NCBI GenBank assembly: GCA_037893225.1
Contig: JAZGUH010000023.1
Span: 384,501 to 448,500 of the forward strand
Direction: 5' to 3'
DNA length: 64,000 nucleotides
Source of the DNA: Hippasteria phrygiana
Taxonomy: Eukaryota > Echinodermata > Asteroidea > Valvatida > Goniasteridae
Part shown: in pieces, positions 46,401 to 61,400 of the stretch
Layout: every line of letters begins with the position of its first letter
How positions within the stretch are numbered: the first letter of the stretch is position 1
Made by a program: the position numbers and the translations under genes
The notes under the pieces: generated by a model
Told to the model about the DNA's origin: nothing
The model's database searches: none
Seen by the model: the letters and a program-made list of their open reading frames with translations, nothing else

Positions 46401-49400
46401 TACTCACCACATTAGGGTCGTCATCGTCGGCTACGCCAAGCGCCGTATTGGCCAATGTGATAACAAGATCCGGCACAGAGAACTGCTCCAGTAATCTTAT
46501 CACCTAGGAAACCAATTAATGAATTTATATTGCGATTTGAGGCTTTGGGTGTTGAGTCATACAAGCCTTGTCATTCAAATGCAAAAACCACTGCGCAAAA
46601 ACCGCTGCGCAAAAACCGCTGCGCAAAAACCGCTGCGCAAAAACCGCTGCGCAAAAACCGCTGCGCAACTACGCAAAAACAACTAGGCAAAATCCACTGC
46701 GCAAAAACCACTGCGCAAAAACAATTATGGTGTCTGAGTGGCAAGCCCCATTTCTGCAACCAATTTTTGTTGGTAAGGGCACACGCTATCATTTTTCTGT
46801 CCCAACACGAACACATCAATGTCTTTGTTTCATCATTGTTCCAGAGCCATAGATGGCATTTTTGTGATTCCTCTTAATTTGTTAACAATGACAAGACTGA
46901 CCTTGAGGTAGTACAGGACGTCAAGTTTCTTGCCCTCTAATTCTTCGGTTAGCAGCAGTTTGTTGAGAAGGAAGTCTTCGTTAGCGATGCGATGGGACGC
47001 CTTCAGGAAGCAGTCCAGAGCTTTGTGGGACTCACCGGAATTCAGCAGACAGTGGCCCAGGAGAAAGAACCGAGAAGAAATGTTCCAGTCACACCAGGGG
47101 TTCAGCAGCCGAATATACTCCTGGCCAAAACAAATCCCAAATTGTTTTTTAACCCCTTGCATACGGCTATTATATGGTGGCGCTGGGGCTTCATGCTGGC
47201 TTGTGCAGCCAAGCGAAATGGAAACAAGAGGCTTGTGCAGCCGAGCAAAATGTACAGAATACCCCAATAATGGATTGAAAATGCAGAGATTGGCGCGATT
47301 TTTATGACTGTGTAAAATATTCAATGGGATTTCATGTGCAGTTGTGAGACAAAAAGAGTAGGAAAAACTAGAAATTTCAAGGAAAAAGTAGGAAAAAGAA
47401 GGAAAAGTAGGAATACTGAATTGTAAGCAAAACATCTCTAGCTTCAGGCTGAGCCAAAAAATCCTTGTCAACCTGTAAAATATGCAAACCATTCACAATT
47501 AATATTTTCCAATAGTTATCTTAGCATCTTCCCTGTATACCCGATTTTTGTTTTTAGTCAAAAATGAGTCAGTTCGACATTTCAACTGCACAATGACATT
47601 TTATCCCGAATGACCCGCATGACTGAACGCGCGCGCGTGAACGCAAAAGGTGGTCGCACAACACGCACGTGTTAAATTCAATCAGAATGGGCGTTTGCGT
47701 AACATGGTGTGACATTACGTCAGCAATTTTATCCCGAATAACCTTTGACCTTTGAGATACCGAACTTACTTGCATTGTTACACAAAAGTATGGAAAGCTA
47801 AACCTTACAAAAGTGTTCTTACCTGTAACTGCGTGTACTGACACTTGCCCGTCAGGAATTCTGGAAAAAGAAAACTACCACTGATTGGCCAACTGGGGAG
47901 GTGGGCGGAGTCAAGAAAAAGTGGGCGGAGGTAAGAAAAACCTAAGTAGATTCATAACCAGACAATTCTAACCTTTGCAGATTCTGTCTAACAGGCTTAC
48001 AAATTCATGTTTTTTGACATCTGGCAAATGAATGACACCACTTCAGTTCAAGAGTCATTCAAAGCAGCCATTGTAACCATGCTGAAAAATCTGAACCAAC
48101 ATTGGTTTAATATACAAACTGCCTCCCATAATCACAACTACAGTAGTACCCTTCCCACCATCCTGGTCAGGACTTTCTATTGCTCCTACACACTAACCCA
48201 TCCCCATAGACTATTAAGCACACGTTTACTCGTGAAGACATCTTCCAGACAAAAAGAAAACTCGTGAGAACAGTATTGTTCCCTTTGTTATAACAGTGAA
48301 ACGTCGCTATAATGAACACCGCTATACCAAACATTCGGATATACCAAACACCATCCTTGGCTCATAAATTTTGTGTACAAAACTTACCGAATATTGTTGT
48401 TGAAAAAAAAGGCAACAGATTAAAACAATGCATTTGGGCTGTTTGTAATTCCCAAACGGCCGCAGCTTTAAGTTGAAGAGTGACAGGTGGCTATTATTTC
48501 CCCAAGGAATAGAAGGGAAAAGCTAACTGTTGCTTTAAAATTCGGTAAGCTTAGAAAGTAAGAACATGTAATTACATGATTCAACGGCCGGCACATGTTC
48601 AATTCCAATCAAAAGCGGGTGCACTTCAAATACGATGCAAGAGGGTGCTATCTAAAAGAACAAACGCCATGTTGACGGACTGGCGGCTGAAAATCGCTAT
48701 ACCGAACAAAATCTGTGGATCCCGTGATGTTCATTATAGCGGCATTCCACTTGTACCCTCTTTTTTTGTCATCACCAGGGGCCAATTTCATAGAGCTGTT
48801 AAGCACAAAAATTTGCTTAGCATGAAAATGTCTTGCTTAGTAAAAACAGGTTACCAGCCAAAAGTCCATGTAATTTTCATGCTAAGCAAACAAGAGCTGA
48901 ATACCAGTCAAAAGCAATATTCCACACATTGAAATCTGGTTGGTAATCCAGTTTTTATCAAGGAAGCATTTGCATGCTAAGCGAATTTTTTTGCTTAACA
49001 GCTTTATGAAATTGGCCCCAGTATGTTATTGATAATACATAAAGCGTGTGAAGATTTAGCAAGGATACATCATCTGTGCAATTGCCGTCACACAGGGCTG
49101 CAGAACAGCCGACCACACCTCGCACTCATTCTTCTTCATGTACCCGGCCTTCATGACCTTTGACCTCATCTGTGACCCACCAACCCCTTCAAGGAACAGC
49201 TCAGCTAGGGTCGGAGTCACGGTCCTGTCTGTGGACCAAGCATGAGGGAGCGACAGAGCTAGTCCAGCCGTGCTCTCAGATATCTCCAAGGCTGCCAGTT
49301 GTCTCAAGTTGGACTCCCTGAAACAATATTTCAGATGTGAAATTATAGGTTTACGGTATCACCATGTGAAATTGATCTCTTTTGAGTTGTGTGGTTCTGA

Positions 49401-52400
49401 GAAGAACCGGTTTGTTTTGGACTCAACGTTTCAAACAGTATGCTCTGTCCGTCATCAGGAGACAGCTTTCAAACAGTATGCTCTGTTTTGTCGAGTTAAA
49501 ACTAACCAAGTCCAATTTCAGATGTGAATATTACCAAGTTTGAAATAACAAATTCCTGAGACAAGGTTCAATAGTAGAATTGTGGGTTTTGAAACAGGGG
49601 TCCAATGGTGAGGTGTGCTGGCCGGGGGTTGGGAGAGGGATAGTTGTCAGTGGTTGCTGGGGAGGGGTAGTTGGGGGGAGGTAGTCAGTGGGGTTGTGAG
49701 GGACAGAGTGGGGTGGGGATCAGACTTTGGTTTTTTTCAGGCTCTCGGCAAGTTTCCTTTTTTTTTGTCATGCAATGTGTAATATTATATAATGCAGGAA
49801 ACTTACCAAATGAAATAACAACAAATTCCACAGTCTCAGGCATCCTCCCCCTAACCCCATCAAAATTTGTTTTTTGACAGAAAACTTTTGGGGGCTAACT
49901 TTTATCTGAAAACTTAAGCTGGGTATGTATTTTTGACTGAATACTCCTCCCTTACCCCCCCCCCCCCCCAAGTGGGTTGCCCAAGGTCTTAAAGAATACA
50001 ACAAAATCTAACTAAAGTATCACAGAAAGATGGCACATTCAATTATGTTATATCTTAAATTGGGTGTGATCCCTGGCTACACGGCATTCTAGGTTTATGA
50101 CTTCTGACTAGCGCCCACCCGAACAAAGATACTGACAATTTGGGAGACCGCCAACATAGGGCAAGATAGCTCAGTTGGTAGAGCGCCAGTACGGTATTCC
50201 GAAGGTCGCAGGTTCGAATCCCGCTCCTGTCAGTTTCTTTGTTCACATTCAAATTTAAAATAAATACCAAACTGATGACACTTACAGAGAGTTTGTCGGC
50301 ACGGTACTCGCTAAGCAGTTGCCCACCCAGAGCAGGGAGTAGTATGCTAGGAGACACGAAGACGTCTCCGAGATGATTTCCAATTCCAGATCATCCAATG
50401 CTTGAGCCGACAGAGAAGCCTCGAGGAAAATAAGTCAAGTACCACACCAGAAAATGTTGATTCCACAGGACTTATGGTAAAATCACCAGTTTTAAACCTT
50501 TATACACCAAAAGAGATTTTCAGGGTTCAAACAGAAATCTGAAAACCAAATTCCATGACTTTTCCAGGACTTTTCCAGGACTAAAATATGACAATTTCCA
50601 TGACATTTAACGCCATTTTGCAGAGAAAAGTTGTTTGGTATGATACTGATCAACCGCTGATGTATTTTCATTAATAATGGCCTCCTCCTCGCATCAAAAG
50701 CGGTCTATCAAAAATAACCCTTGCATGATCTTGATTTCTATGACTTTTTTCAAGGATTTTCCAGGATTTTCTATGACCCGTGGGAACCCTAGATTTTAGT
50801 CTCAAAAACATTACCTAGGTGTCTGACGGCATTCCTAACTCACCTGATCTCCGAGTTTGACCATAACACACTCAAGGATAAGAAGATCTCTCAGGAGTTG
50901 ATATCTGGTGCAGGAAGTCTGGAGAAAACTAGCAGCTAAGACGGCCACACCCTGAGAACTGCTGAATAACTGACTGGTTGTTAAATGCTCCATAGCATCA
51001 CTGGCTGGAAGTTGAAAAAAAAGAAGCGGAAACGTGAACAGGTGGGGGGAAAAGTGGAAACATGAAGAAATGGAAAAGTGAAAAATGGAAGAACTGTAAA
51101 AAGGAAGAAGATGAAGAGGAAAGAAGATGAAAAGGAAAGAAGATGAAAAGGAAAGAAGATGAAAAGGAAAGAAGATGAAAAGGAAAGAAGATGAAAAGGA
51201 AAGAAGATGAAAAGGAAAGAAGATGAAAAGGAAAGAAGATGAAAAGGAAAGAAGATGAAAAGGGAAGAAGATGAAAAGGGAAAAAGATGGAAAAGGAAAG
51301 AAGATGGAAAAGGAAAGAAGATGAAAAGGAAAGAAGATGAAAAGGAAAGAAGATGAAAAGGAAAGAAGATGAAAAGGAAAGAAGATGAAAAGGAAAGAAG
51401 ATGAAAAGGAAAGAAGATGAAAAGGAAAGAAGATGAAAAGGAAAGAAGATGAAAAGGAAAGAAGATGAAAAGGGAAGAAGATGAAAAGGGAAACAGATGA
51501 AAAGGGAAACAGATGGAAAAGGAAAGAAGATGAAAAGGGGAGGAGATGAAAAGGAAAGAAGATGAAAAGGAAAGAAGATGAAAAGGAAAGAAGATGAAAA
51601 GGAAAGAAGATGGAAAAGGAAAGAAGCGGAAAAGGAAAGAAGATGAAAAGAAAAGAAGTCGGAAAAAGTAGCAGAGCTTGGTTCTCTTGGGGGAGGGGGG
51701 GGGGCAAAGGGGGGAATAGCCGTTTTCAAGGGGGAAAGTAAATTTTCTCTCCAAATTATTAAAGTTTATGTACATGTATGTATGTAATTCCCATTGGTCC
51801 CTGTGAATTGTATTATAAATGGGTTTGTGAAATGAATTAGAAAGGAGGGTCTTACGTCCGTCATCGACCATGAGGGACATCGGGTCACCGTCAGCTAGAT
51901 CCATGGCATTAAGCAGGGTCAACACGGCCCGAATAGGGTCCTGAATGGCCTGAATCGTACTGGTCAGTTGCTGGACAAAGGTAATAGACGGTACCTGGGG
52001 GCTGTGCATGCTCTCACTAGAAAGACCAGAAAAAGAAAAAATGTTCTTGTGACTCAGAAAACATGTTATGCAGGGTTGATTGCTAAAACCCTGCTCCTGC
52101 CAGTTTTGTTTGTTCACTTTTAAAATAAATTAAAATTACCGAGGGTCTGTTTGATGTAAAAATTCAAGAAATTTATGGACTGAAATAGTTTGACTAGTGG
52201 TGGGATATAAATCTGCATTTTTTTAACATTCTAGAAATGGACATTCGAAAGAAACTAGCAGTGGCTTCATTTTTTTTTTTTATAGGAATTTGTTTTGTTA
52301 ATTGTAAATCTTTGTATTTTTTATTTTTTTATTCTGTATATATGTATTCGGTAATTTGTTTTTGTTTGTCAGCCAGTGAGGAGTGTAATAGAATAAAAAA

Positions 52401-55400
52401 AGAAACCTTAATTATTTTTTTGTGGTACAGCCTAAAAGAAAAGACTGGAACATCATCCAATTTCCTCCGATTGTAACTGCATTCTTGCTAGTGGTCTTAT
52501 GAATTAGCCTGCCAATCCATTTTTTTTCCAACATTACAGCTCTGGAGTATTTTGTAAAAGACCAGTGGTCACTGAATCCTGCAAACTATATCTAGTCATT
52601 GGGAGGGCTTTTTGAGCAGACCCTCACTCGTCACTTTTTGTTGGCATGACTTTGAGCTAGTTAGGAACTTCCGGTGACCATTATTCGATTTGAATAGAAT
52701 TAGGATAACCAGATTTTGAAATCACTGATTTCTCCCACCGCTAAATGTGACAATATCTTACCCAATGAGGTCTCCAGCTATTTGTTGAGCGATGACGTCT
52801 GGCTTCTCTAGCTGATAAACATCGTGCTCAAAAGACATCTTAATCTCTGCACTCAGAACCTGTGATATCATCTTGATGCAGTCACTTAGCACTATCAAAT
52901 CACGGCATAACGTCTTTTCTTTTGGACAAAGAAACACAATCTGTCTTTTGATAACAAATCTTCTCTTCAAACAAGATTTAGAAAAACAACAGATGTGACC
53001 TGTTACCACAAAATGAGCGTAAAGTAGGAACATTTAAAAATCAAGATTATTTACAGGTTAAGAGTTTTACTTTGATACATTTGTGGACCGCTTGTTTTGA
53101 TAAAATGAAGCTCAAAGTTTGTGATCTGTGCACACTTTAACCCGAGTTAAAAAAAGAATTCCCCTCAAAAAATATTTCGAGAATCTTTGGGATAAAATAT
53201 TGATAAAATATTTTATTTGTTAAATATGTAGTTGTTAAAATCCCAAAATTGATTTTTCAGTGAGAAATTGTAGTTTCGACTTTAAGCTCATTTTGTGGGG
53301 AAAGGTCACATATTAGTGGAACAACGGACCTGTCACCACAATGCAAAGTCATATACATTTATCTCGCTTGATACAACTTTGGCTGCGGGTTGAATATAAG
53401 TTACTGGTAACATTAGAATAAAAGAACTCTCTTATCCCAAATTGTAAATTTGTTTTGGAGCTGCCATTTTGCCCGGGAGAAGTAAAGAAACTTCGTACCC
53501 ATTATTACAAATGGCACGCCTTCGAAATCCTGCACATCTACCCCTCTAGAGGGCGCCAGATAGAGATGTTCCACAGCATCACACGGTCTCAGCACCGACA
53601 GAAGATTCTAACAAAACACAGAAGCAAAGAAAGACCCAAAATAAAATCACAAATTTGTTTTAACATTTTTAATTAGAGAGGACATCCTTTTAAAGATCTG
53701 AAGAAAAAAATGTTTAAAATGTAGAACACATTGATTCCTGACCCAACACATTTCTTTGTCCCTGTACAAGCAAAAAGCAAAAACAAAAAAAGAAATTGTA
53801 AAAATTGGCGTTAAACCAAAAGGGCAAATTTGGAGTGATTTTACGATACTGCATCGATTCTATTCAAACAGGTATGCCTACAAATTGCAATCAAGGAATA
53901 TAAAAAGAATGCTTACTTTTTTCAGAAGACAAACCAATCCTGTACTTGGATCTAACATGATTCCTAGCGGCTTGCTGCCAAGCTGAGGTAGAATAAGACA
54001 AAATCAATGTCAAAATGATACATCAACCCGGACAGTCCTCAATCCTCCAATTTCAATTTGTGGAAAGTGCCATGGCCCAGTGGTTTGGAGCAATGAAATT
54101 CGTGATCTGCAGGTAATTCTGCAGGTTGTGGGTTCGAGCCCCGTCTTGGGCTATAGCACTTCTACGCCTAATATGGGTAGAGGCATTATTAATGCCTTGC
54201 AGTGGACTAGCTACCCATCCCGACCCTATTCATACTGTGAAGAGATCAGATTATCTTGTCTTGTTTCAGTGTGAGGGGCTGGTTCTTCCACACTTTCCTC
54301 TGTAGCCCACACCTCGAGTGGCCCTGGGCCTTGTGATGGGCGACTTACATAAACAAAAATTATGATTTTCCACACGCCCTAGGGAGTTAGGGTTAACCCC
54401 TTGAGTACGAACATACAGTGAGGAGCCGCTGTTACGTGTCGGCTTTGCAGCCAAGCGCAACGGAAACAAAAACCTTGTGCAGGCAAGCGTAACGAACACA
54501 ATAATCCAACAATGGACTGAAAATGCAGAAAATGGCGTCTATAGATGTCATCCGACCTGGTGGCACTGTTTCTTTTTACGCCCACAGACGTCTTCTGTAC
54601 GCAAAGGGTCAACTCTTTCAGTGCCAAGGTCGTACATGTACGATCTACTCGATGTACTCCGAAAGTGCCATTATCGTATATGTACGATCTATGTTTTGTA
54701 CTCCGAAAGTGCCATCAATCGTACATGTACGACCTACACTATTCGGATTATCGCAGGAGGGCGCTATTGCTCTATCGAATTCTACCCATTTCGTACATGT
54801 ACTTTACAAAAAAAGAATTTTTATTCGGGTTCTTGCGAGAGGGCGCATCGGTCTCTGAGCTGTTTTTATGTATTCTATATTTAGCTACGGTTGTCTGCTT
54901 GTGGTGACGTATTGAAATGATTGCGGCCCCCTGTAAACGTGCACGTTTTATTCTTGAAGAAGTTTGTGAAAGAGCAAGATGCAGCTTGTTTGGTGGGTGA
55001 AACTTGGGTGGGTGAAAAGCTGGGCACTTTAGGGTCAAAATGCTAAAAAGCATGGGCACTGAAAGAGTCAACAGTCAGAACATTTGACCTTCGACAAGTA
55101 ACTAATAAAAACGCTACATTTTTGGCCTGCGACAACTCACCTCATGGTACTGTACGCAGCAAGTATAGAAGCGTGACCAGCTTTGCTCCAGTACTTCCCG
55201 GTACTCCTCCTGCGACATCTCGCTGCCGCCCACTTTCTGCTGAATCTCCGCCTCGATGACGGCAGTGACCTCACTGCGCAGAAACTGGGGGTTGAAGGGG
55301 GCGGAGTCAGTGAGGGGGATGTAGTTGGTGCCACTAGATCGGCTGTAACTCTGAGAAGATAGCAGGATGAGAACCGATGAAAATAAAAGAGAACAGGAAC

Positions 55401-58400
55401 ATTTGAACTTCTAAAATGCTCTATTTAACCACATGCATACATCCATCTTAAAAAAATAATATAAACATGTGCACATATCTGGCTTAGCCCATCCTAAAAA
55501 TTCTTCCTGTTCAATTGAAAATTCAGTGTTAGGCGATACTTACCTTGAGAGCTCGGGATATTGACTGAAGCGAGAAACGCCCGGGGTGGAAAATGATATC
55601 AAGATATGCTTCCTGGTCAAGCAAAATAAAAAAAAATCATATTTTTAGATTATAGAAACTTTGTCCGTGAATGAATGAACATGAATGTAACCAGAATAAT
55701 AAGCGCACAAATTCACCATGAATATAGAGCTCAAGGCGCAAAATTATTACCCCTGCTCATCAGGCCTATTAATCATTCCTGAGTTAAACGCACATGGGCT
55801 AATCAAACACATAACCATCACTGCCCTCACAGGTACCCATTTACTCCTAGGTGGAGAGAAGCAACTTGTGACAAGGTGCCTTGCTCAAGGACACACGCAC
55901 AATGACCCCTGCTGAACTCGAACCCAATCTTGAGTCCAGTACATTAGACGAGGCCACAACGCTCCGTATAACCAGAATGTTATTAGACTTTACATAGGCT
56001 CGGTCCATTAAGGGAGCACTGCCTAACCCATAGTTGGGCAAGGCCATTGAAAAGCCTGGCTATGCCCAGGCCTTCTGGCTTTTAGTCTTGTTATTGTGAG
56101 CCACAAATCACCCAGCAATAGAGCATCTACTAATCAATAAAGCCCGGCCTCTGCCAGGCTAGGCCTGGCTGTGGCCCCTCCCACATGTGATTGCTTTTGT
56201 TGTCATTCCATTCATGGGCCGGAGATCAAGTCTGGGTAAACAATGGGAGCTGGCTGGACTTCAGCATTTGTGGGCAGTTTATTGTGTACAACCAGGGGAT
56301 TATAGAAGCCCGAAGGCCTCGGCGTTCCCGAGGCTTGGCCAGGCTTTTCAACGGCCTGGCCCGACCATAGGTTAGGAAGTGCTTCCTAACAGATGGGTGC
56401 CTTACAGAATTCAGTCAGTGCCCCCATCTGATACTTACTCTTGGTTCAAGGAACGGAGGTACAATGACATCGGGGCTTGGCAGAGATTCCATGAAGACGC
56501 TGTTCCACGCTCGCTCACCGACTGGGGTTCTATTACAGGAAGACACATGAAAAATTATGGCTTCTATATCCACTCCATGAACACTACAAACTAGTTCATA
56601 TTCTGGAACGACCGAGAGCACTATACAATTAAATTACATGGATGTCAGCGAGGTTCTTGTCCTGAGCCTAAAAATAGGCAAGGAAAGTCAGATTATACTC
56701 GTTATTAAAAGCCTTAAATGAGGCAAACATTTTACCCAGTCGGGATTATTTTGACATTCACCGGACCCAGGCACGGGATTATTTTTCACGAACCTCAATG
56801 CCAGCCGGGTTTAGGTGGAATCAGGCCGTAATCTGCGGGTAGCACACCCTGATATTCCCGGCCTCGCACGCTGCGAGCGGGTCGATATTACCGGCCTCGA
56901 TCGAGTGCGTGTTTAATCAAAACCTTTGTATACACGTCATCCGACGCGAACTGGTTAAATAAAAAAGCCTGAAGTTTATAGGCATTTGCTTGAAAATGGC
57001 ATCCAGTATTTGTTTTATTATTTTTTTTTATTTAATTTTTTATATTTTTTTTGGTTTTCTTTTTTTGGGGGGAAGAGATGCCAGAGGACCACACACTCCT
57101 CATGAATATTGCGGTGATAAAACTGCCCGTGTCCACTGACCTGTACAGAATGAGCTCATTATATCAGCCAGCTGGGTATTAACCCTGTGAGTACGGTTAT
57201 CGTAGTGAGGCGCCGGGGTGCCGGAGCGGCCTGTGCAGCCAAGCGAAACGGCCACAATGTGCTTGTGCAGTCAAGCGTAACATACACAATAATCCAACAA
57301 TGGATTGAAACTGCACAGATAGTGGCAAATGGTGTCATCCGGCCTGGTGCCACTGTTTTTGTGCGCCATTTGGCGTCATCCGTATGCAAGGGGTTAATAC
57401 CGGCACCGCAAAAAAGACAGCGTTACTGCAACTGATACCGCTTTTATACAATATATGATAGGATCTCTATTTTCCAATGGTGATTAATGTGAAAGCACTA
57501 AATGTAGACCACATCTGGGGCCAATTTCCTAGAGCTGCTAAGCACAAAAATTTGCTTAGCATGAAAAGTCTTCCTTGGTAAATACAGGATTACCAACCAA
57601 ATTTGTATGTGAAGTGTATCGCTTGTGGCTGCGTTCAGCTGTTGTTTGCTTAGCATGAAAATCCCATGGTCTTTTGGCTGGTAACCTGTTTTAACTAAAA
57701 GCAAGACTTTTTGACGGTAAGCAAATTTTTGTGCTTAGCAGCTCGTGAAATTGGCCCCCGGATGCTAACCCCTTTTGTCTGGCTGTTACTGATAGGGGGA
57801 TGGTGTGCCAAGAATGGACTTTGCAACCAAGTGTCAATGCATACAATAGGCACCACACTGAATAGAGTGGTCCTATCCATCGCACTTGGAGCCCCCTTTT
57901 GTGTGAATGAAAGCTTTGTTTGATAAAGCTTGATCTATTCATTACACTCTATTCAAGAACAATTTAGTCGAGACATGAATGGATCGAGTACGTGCAGGAA
58001 TGCGCATATAGACATCAACCAGCCAGGTGGTCCTTTTTAAACCACAGCTATGGCCGTCGTCCGTATTCAAGATGTTAACGAGGCTCACCCCTCATACTGA
58101 GTGAACTTGACCAGCGTCTCTCCACTGGGACTGTTCCATGTTGCCCACAGGGTAGCCAAGGTTAACCCAAAGTCTACCAGAGTGTTGTCTTGATCATCGT
58201 TGAGAAGCGCTACCTCAACGAGCTTGTACTGGCCGTCTTGGAGTACAGGCTGGAGCACCAAGAACTACAGAGATAATAGACAGCAGAGGCTGGAACCAGA
58301 CTTTCAAGACTTTGACACAGTATGGGACATTCATTTACAAGATCTCACTCCTACATAGTTCATGACAACAATGTTATGTGCTTTCAATGTTGAGAACGTT

Positions 58401-61400
58401 GGCATTAGGGAGGAGTGGTTAATCTGTGGTCAGGCCAGGCCTTTGAAAAGCCCAACCTTGCCCAGGCCTTCAGGCTTTTCCTCTTGCTATTGTGAGCCAA
58501 AAATCACCTAACAATAGAGCATCAACTAATCAATAAAGCCAGGCCTCTGCCAGGCCAGGCCTGGTTGTAGTCCCTCCCACACTAATCTGTACCCATTCAC
58601 GGCATGATCAAAAGATGCCTTAGCTGTCAGTCAAGTCTGGGTGAACAATGGGAGCCGGCTGGACTCCAGAATTAATGGACAGTTTATTGTGTACAATCAG
58701 GGGATTATTGAAGCCCGAAGGCCCAGGCTTTCCAGGGGCTTGGCCAGGCTTTTCAACTGCCTGGCCGGACCGCAGATTAACCACTCCACCCTAAATTAAC
58801 ATTTCCCCCCTTTACCTGGCTCTGTGTACTGAAGCTCAAGAAGACTCCAAGTACCAAGGTGCGAGAGTCGCTGCCTAGGGCGTAACGAATCTCATGCCTA
58901 GTGGCCGGCTGGTCAGTCAGGCTGGAGGAGCTTGGGACGTAGTCCAGAAGATCTGCAGTCAACACGCAGGATTGGGTCTGGACAAGGACGAGAAGAATAT
59001 CAGTCGCACCCCAAATCTTCGATATTTCCTGCTGCTCCACACAAAATCTTACTAAATACAGAAAGGTTTCCCTTGGGAAATACCCGCCAAAATTACATCT
59101 CTCTTATCCTTTCCCCATCGGATGACGACCTACCTTGCATGACCACATTCTTAGCTTGTGATCCTTGCAAACACAGAAGGCGAAAAGGTCGAGGTTCAAG
59201 GGGTGAAGGGTCAAACTGGTGGTAGAATCCATTGCTTCCTGACCTCTCCTAATCAGCAGGGAAAAGAAAAAGTATTTCAAATCGTTTCACCTACACAGCA
59301 TGGCCAAATGCAAATAATACTGACAGGAGCGGGTTTGAACCTGCGACCTCTGGATTACCACATGGGTATTCTACTGACTGAGCTGAGCTAAGATACTGAC
59401 AATTTGGAAGACCATCAACATTGAGCAAGACAGCTGAGTTCGTAGAGCACTGGTACGGTGATCCAAAAGTTGCAGGTTCAAATCCTGCTCCTGCCAATTT
59501 ACTTTGTTTACTTTTAAAATTGAAATTTGTTACCCAAAGTCTGTATTCAATGAAACAAAATATTTGCACGTATGAATGTTTCTATGATTGGGTTTGGGAA
59601 GTAAAAGGTTCTTGGCATATTGCCAATGACGAGAACAAAATTTGAAAACAAATGTCAATTTTTTTGTTGGGCTTTTTTGAAGTAATGTCACATCAATCTT
59701 CACATTGACTGCGTGATACCCGCTGCTGCACTGGATTCAAATCGGCCAGCCGACTCCGGCAAGCTCGGTGGTCGAGTGGTTAAGACGTCTGCACCAGTAA
59801 GCAGGAAGTCGTGGGTTCGAATCCCGTCCAAGTGAGCCTGTGATTTTTTTCACACAGGCTCTCGGAAAGCACCGAGCATACAGTCAGGAAAGAGCAAAAG
59901 ATAAAATCTCTGTTCTGATTCACATTTGAGAGAGTAGCGACGATTTCTTGATTGACAGAATTGCAGAGTATTTTTTGTCTACACCTTTTCTCTGTACCTT
60001 ATTGCAGCAGGCACGAGCCCCGACCACAATCGCTGCATGACCGTAGCCTGTTTCAACTCATGCTGTGTGACGATACCTGCAGACAAACCAAATAAAACAG
60101 TTCCGCATGACCAACTTCAAACCAACACACCCAAACCAAATGACACAAGCCACATTTTGATCACTTAGTTTGACATCCTGATGAATATGTGTGTGTTATG
60201 CAGGTGAAAAAATTTACAGTTCCTATTGATTGGCATTTTGCACGATTTGTCCAAGGACATCTTACTCCAAAGTAGCTCTGGAGACGTTCGACATTTTGTT
60301 GGGTTGTGTCACGATTTTAACCCCCATGACACCATGGCGTAAAAAAAAAAAGTGCCACCGGGCCGGATGACGCCATTTGCCGTAGTTTCAATCCATTGTT
60401 GGATTATTGTTTATGTTACGCTTGACTGCACAAACACATTGTAGCGGTTCGCTTGGCTTGACTCAAGGGGTTAAATAATGCCGATAAAACAAATCAAGCC
60501 ATTTTATTTGTAAACCTGTATTGCTTCACCTTGTATGCCAATAGGTGGAAGTTTAACCACCACCACGCTTCCAGCATTAGTGGCCAGACCGAAGACCGCT
60601 TCCCCTTCACTGGTAAGCCACGAGGAGCTCGTCTGGAACTCATAAGAAGCCGATCCCCCTTGGCCAATCACGTGGAAGTTGGCGGCGTCTCGGATTCCGG
60701 CGACAGAGATATCCGCAAAGATCGACAGCAGGGATGCATTATAGGAGTACACATCCTGAGTGGAAGAAATACACCAGTGCTAAGTACAATACAAATTTGC
60801 GAGTAAATCAAATTAGAATTGAACCCCAAAATATATCAATTATGAAAACACTATCGACTCATCAGATTTCTGCAGAACTGGCATCGCCAGTACCATCCTG
60901 GGCTAACTTAATTGTCTTTGGAGGAGCAAGGCAAGTCTTTTGGTAAAACTTCGGTTTTATCATGCGTGTGTGCTCTCTGCACTGCTTTATGGTTCCGAAA
61001 CCTGGAAACTACGCAAGAAAGAACAAGAATGCATTCAACCTTTCCACATGCAGTGTCAGCGTCGCATACTCGGAATCCGGTGGTATGATTTAATTTCCAA
61101 TGCAATCATCCAGCAGTGCACAGGGCTTGGTAGCATTTTGTCAGAGATCTCAGGGAGGCGACACACCCTTTATGGTTGTGTTCGGCGCCTCCAAGCTAAG
61201 CCTGTTCGATATGACGATATTTCCCGATATTTCGATATTTTTTTCATATCGAAAATCGTATCGGCCCCTTTAAAAATAACCGGAATATCGGGGACTTCGA
61301 TATACCGAAGAATATCGCGATATATGTTCCTTTTGGCCGCATTACGTGTGGATTTGTCCAGTTTACTTTGCTCGAAATTCCAGTTATTTCCAATTATTGG

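Noticed and set aside
50835..52117. Frames of 243-378 residues rich in Phe/Ser/Leu
   Set aside because: They come from the polypurine minisatellite. Only the NUP160 exons at each side are coding.
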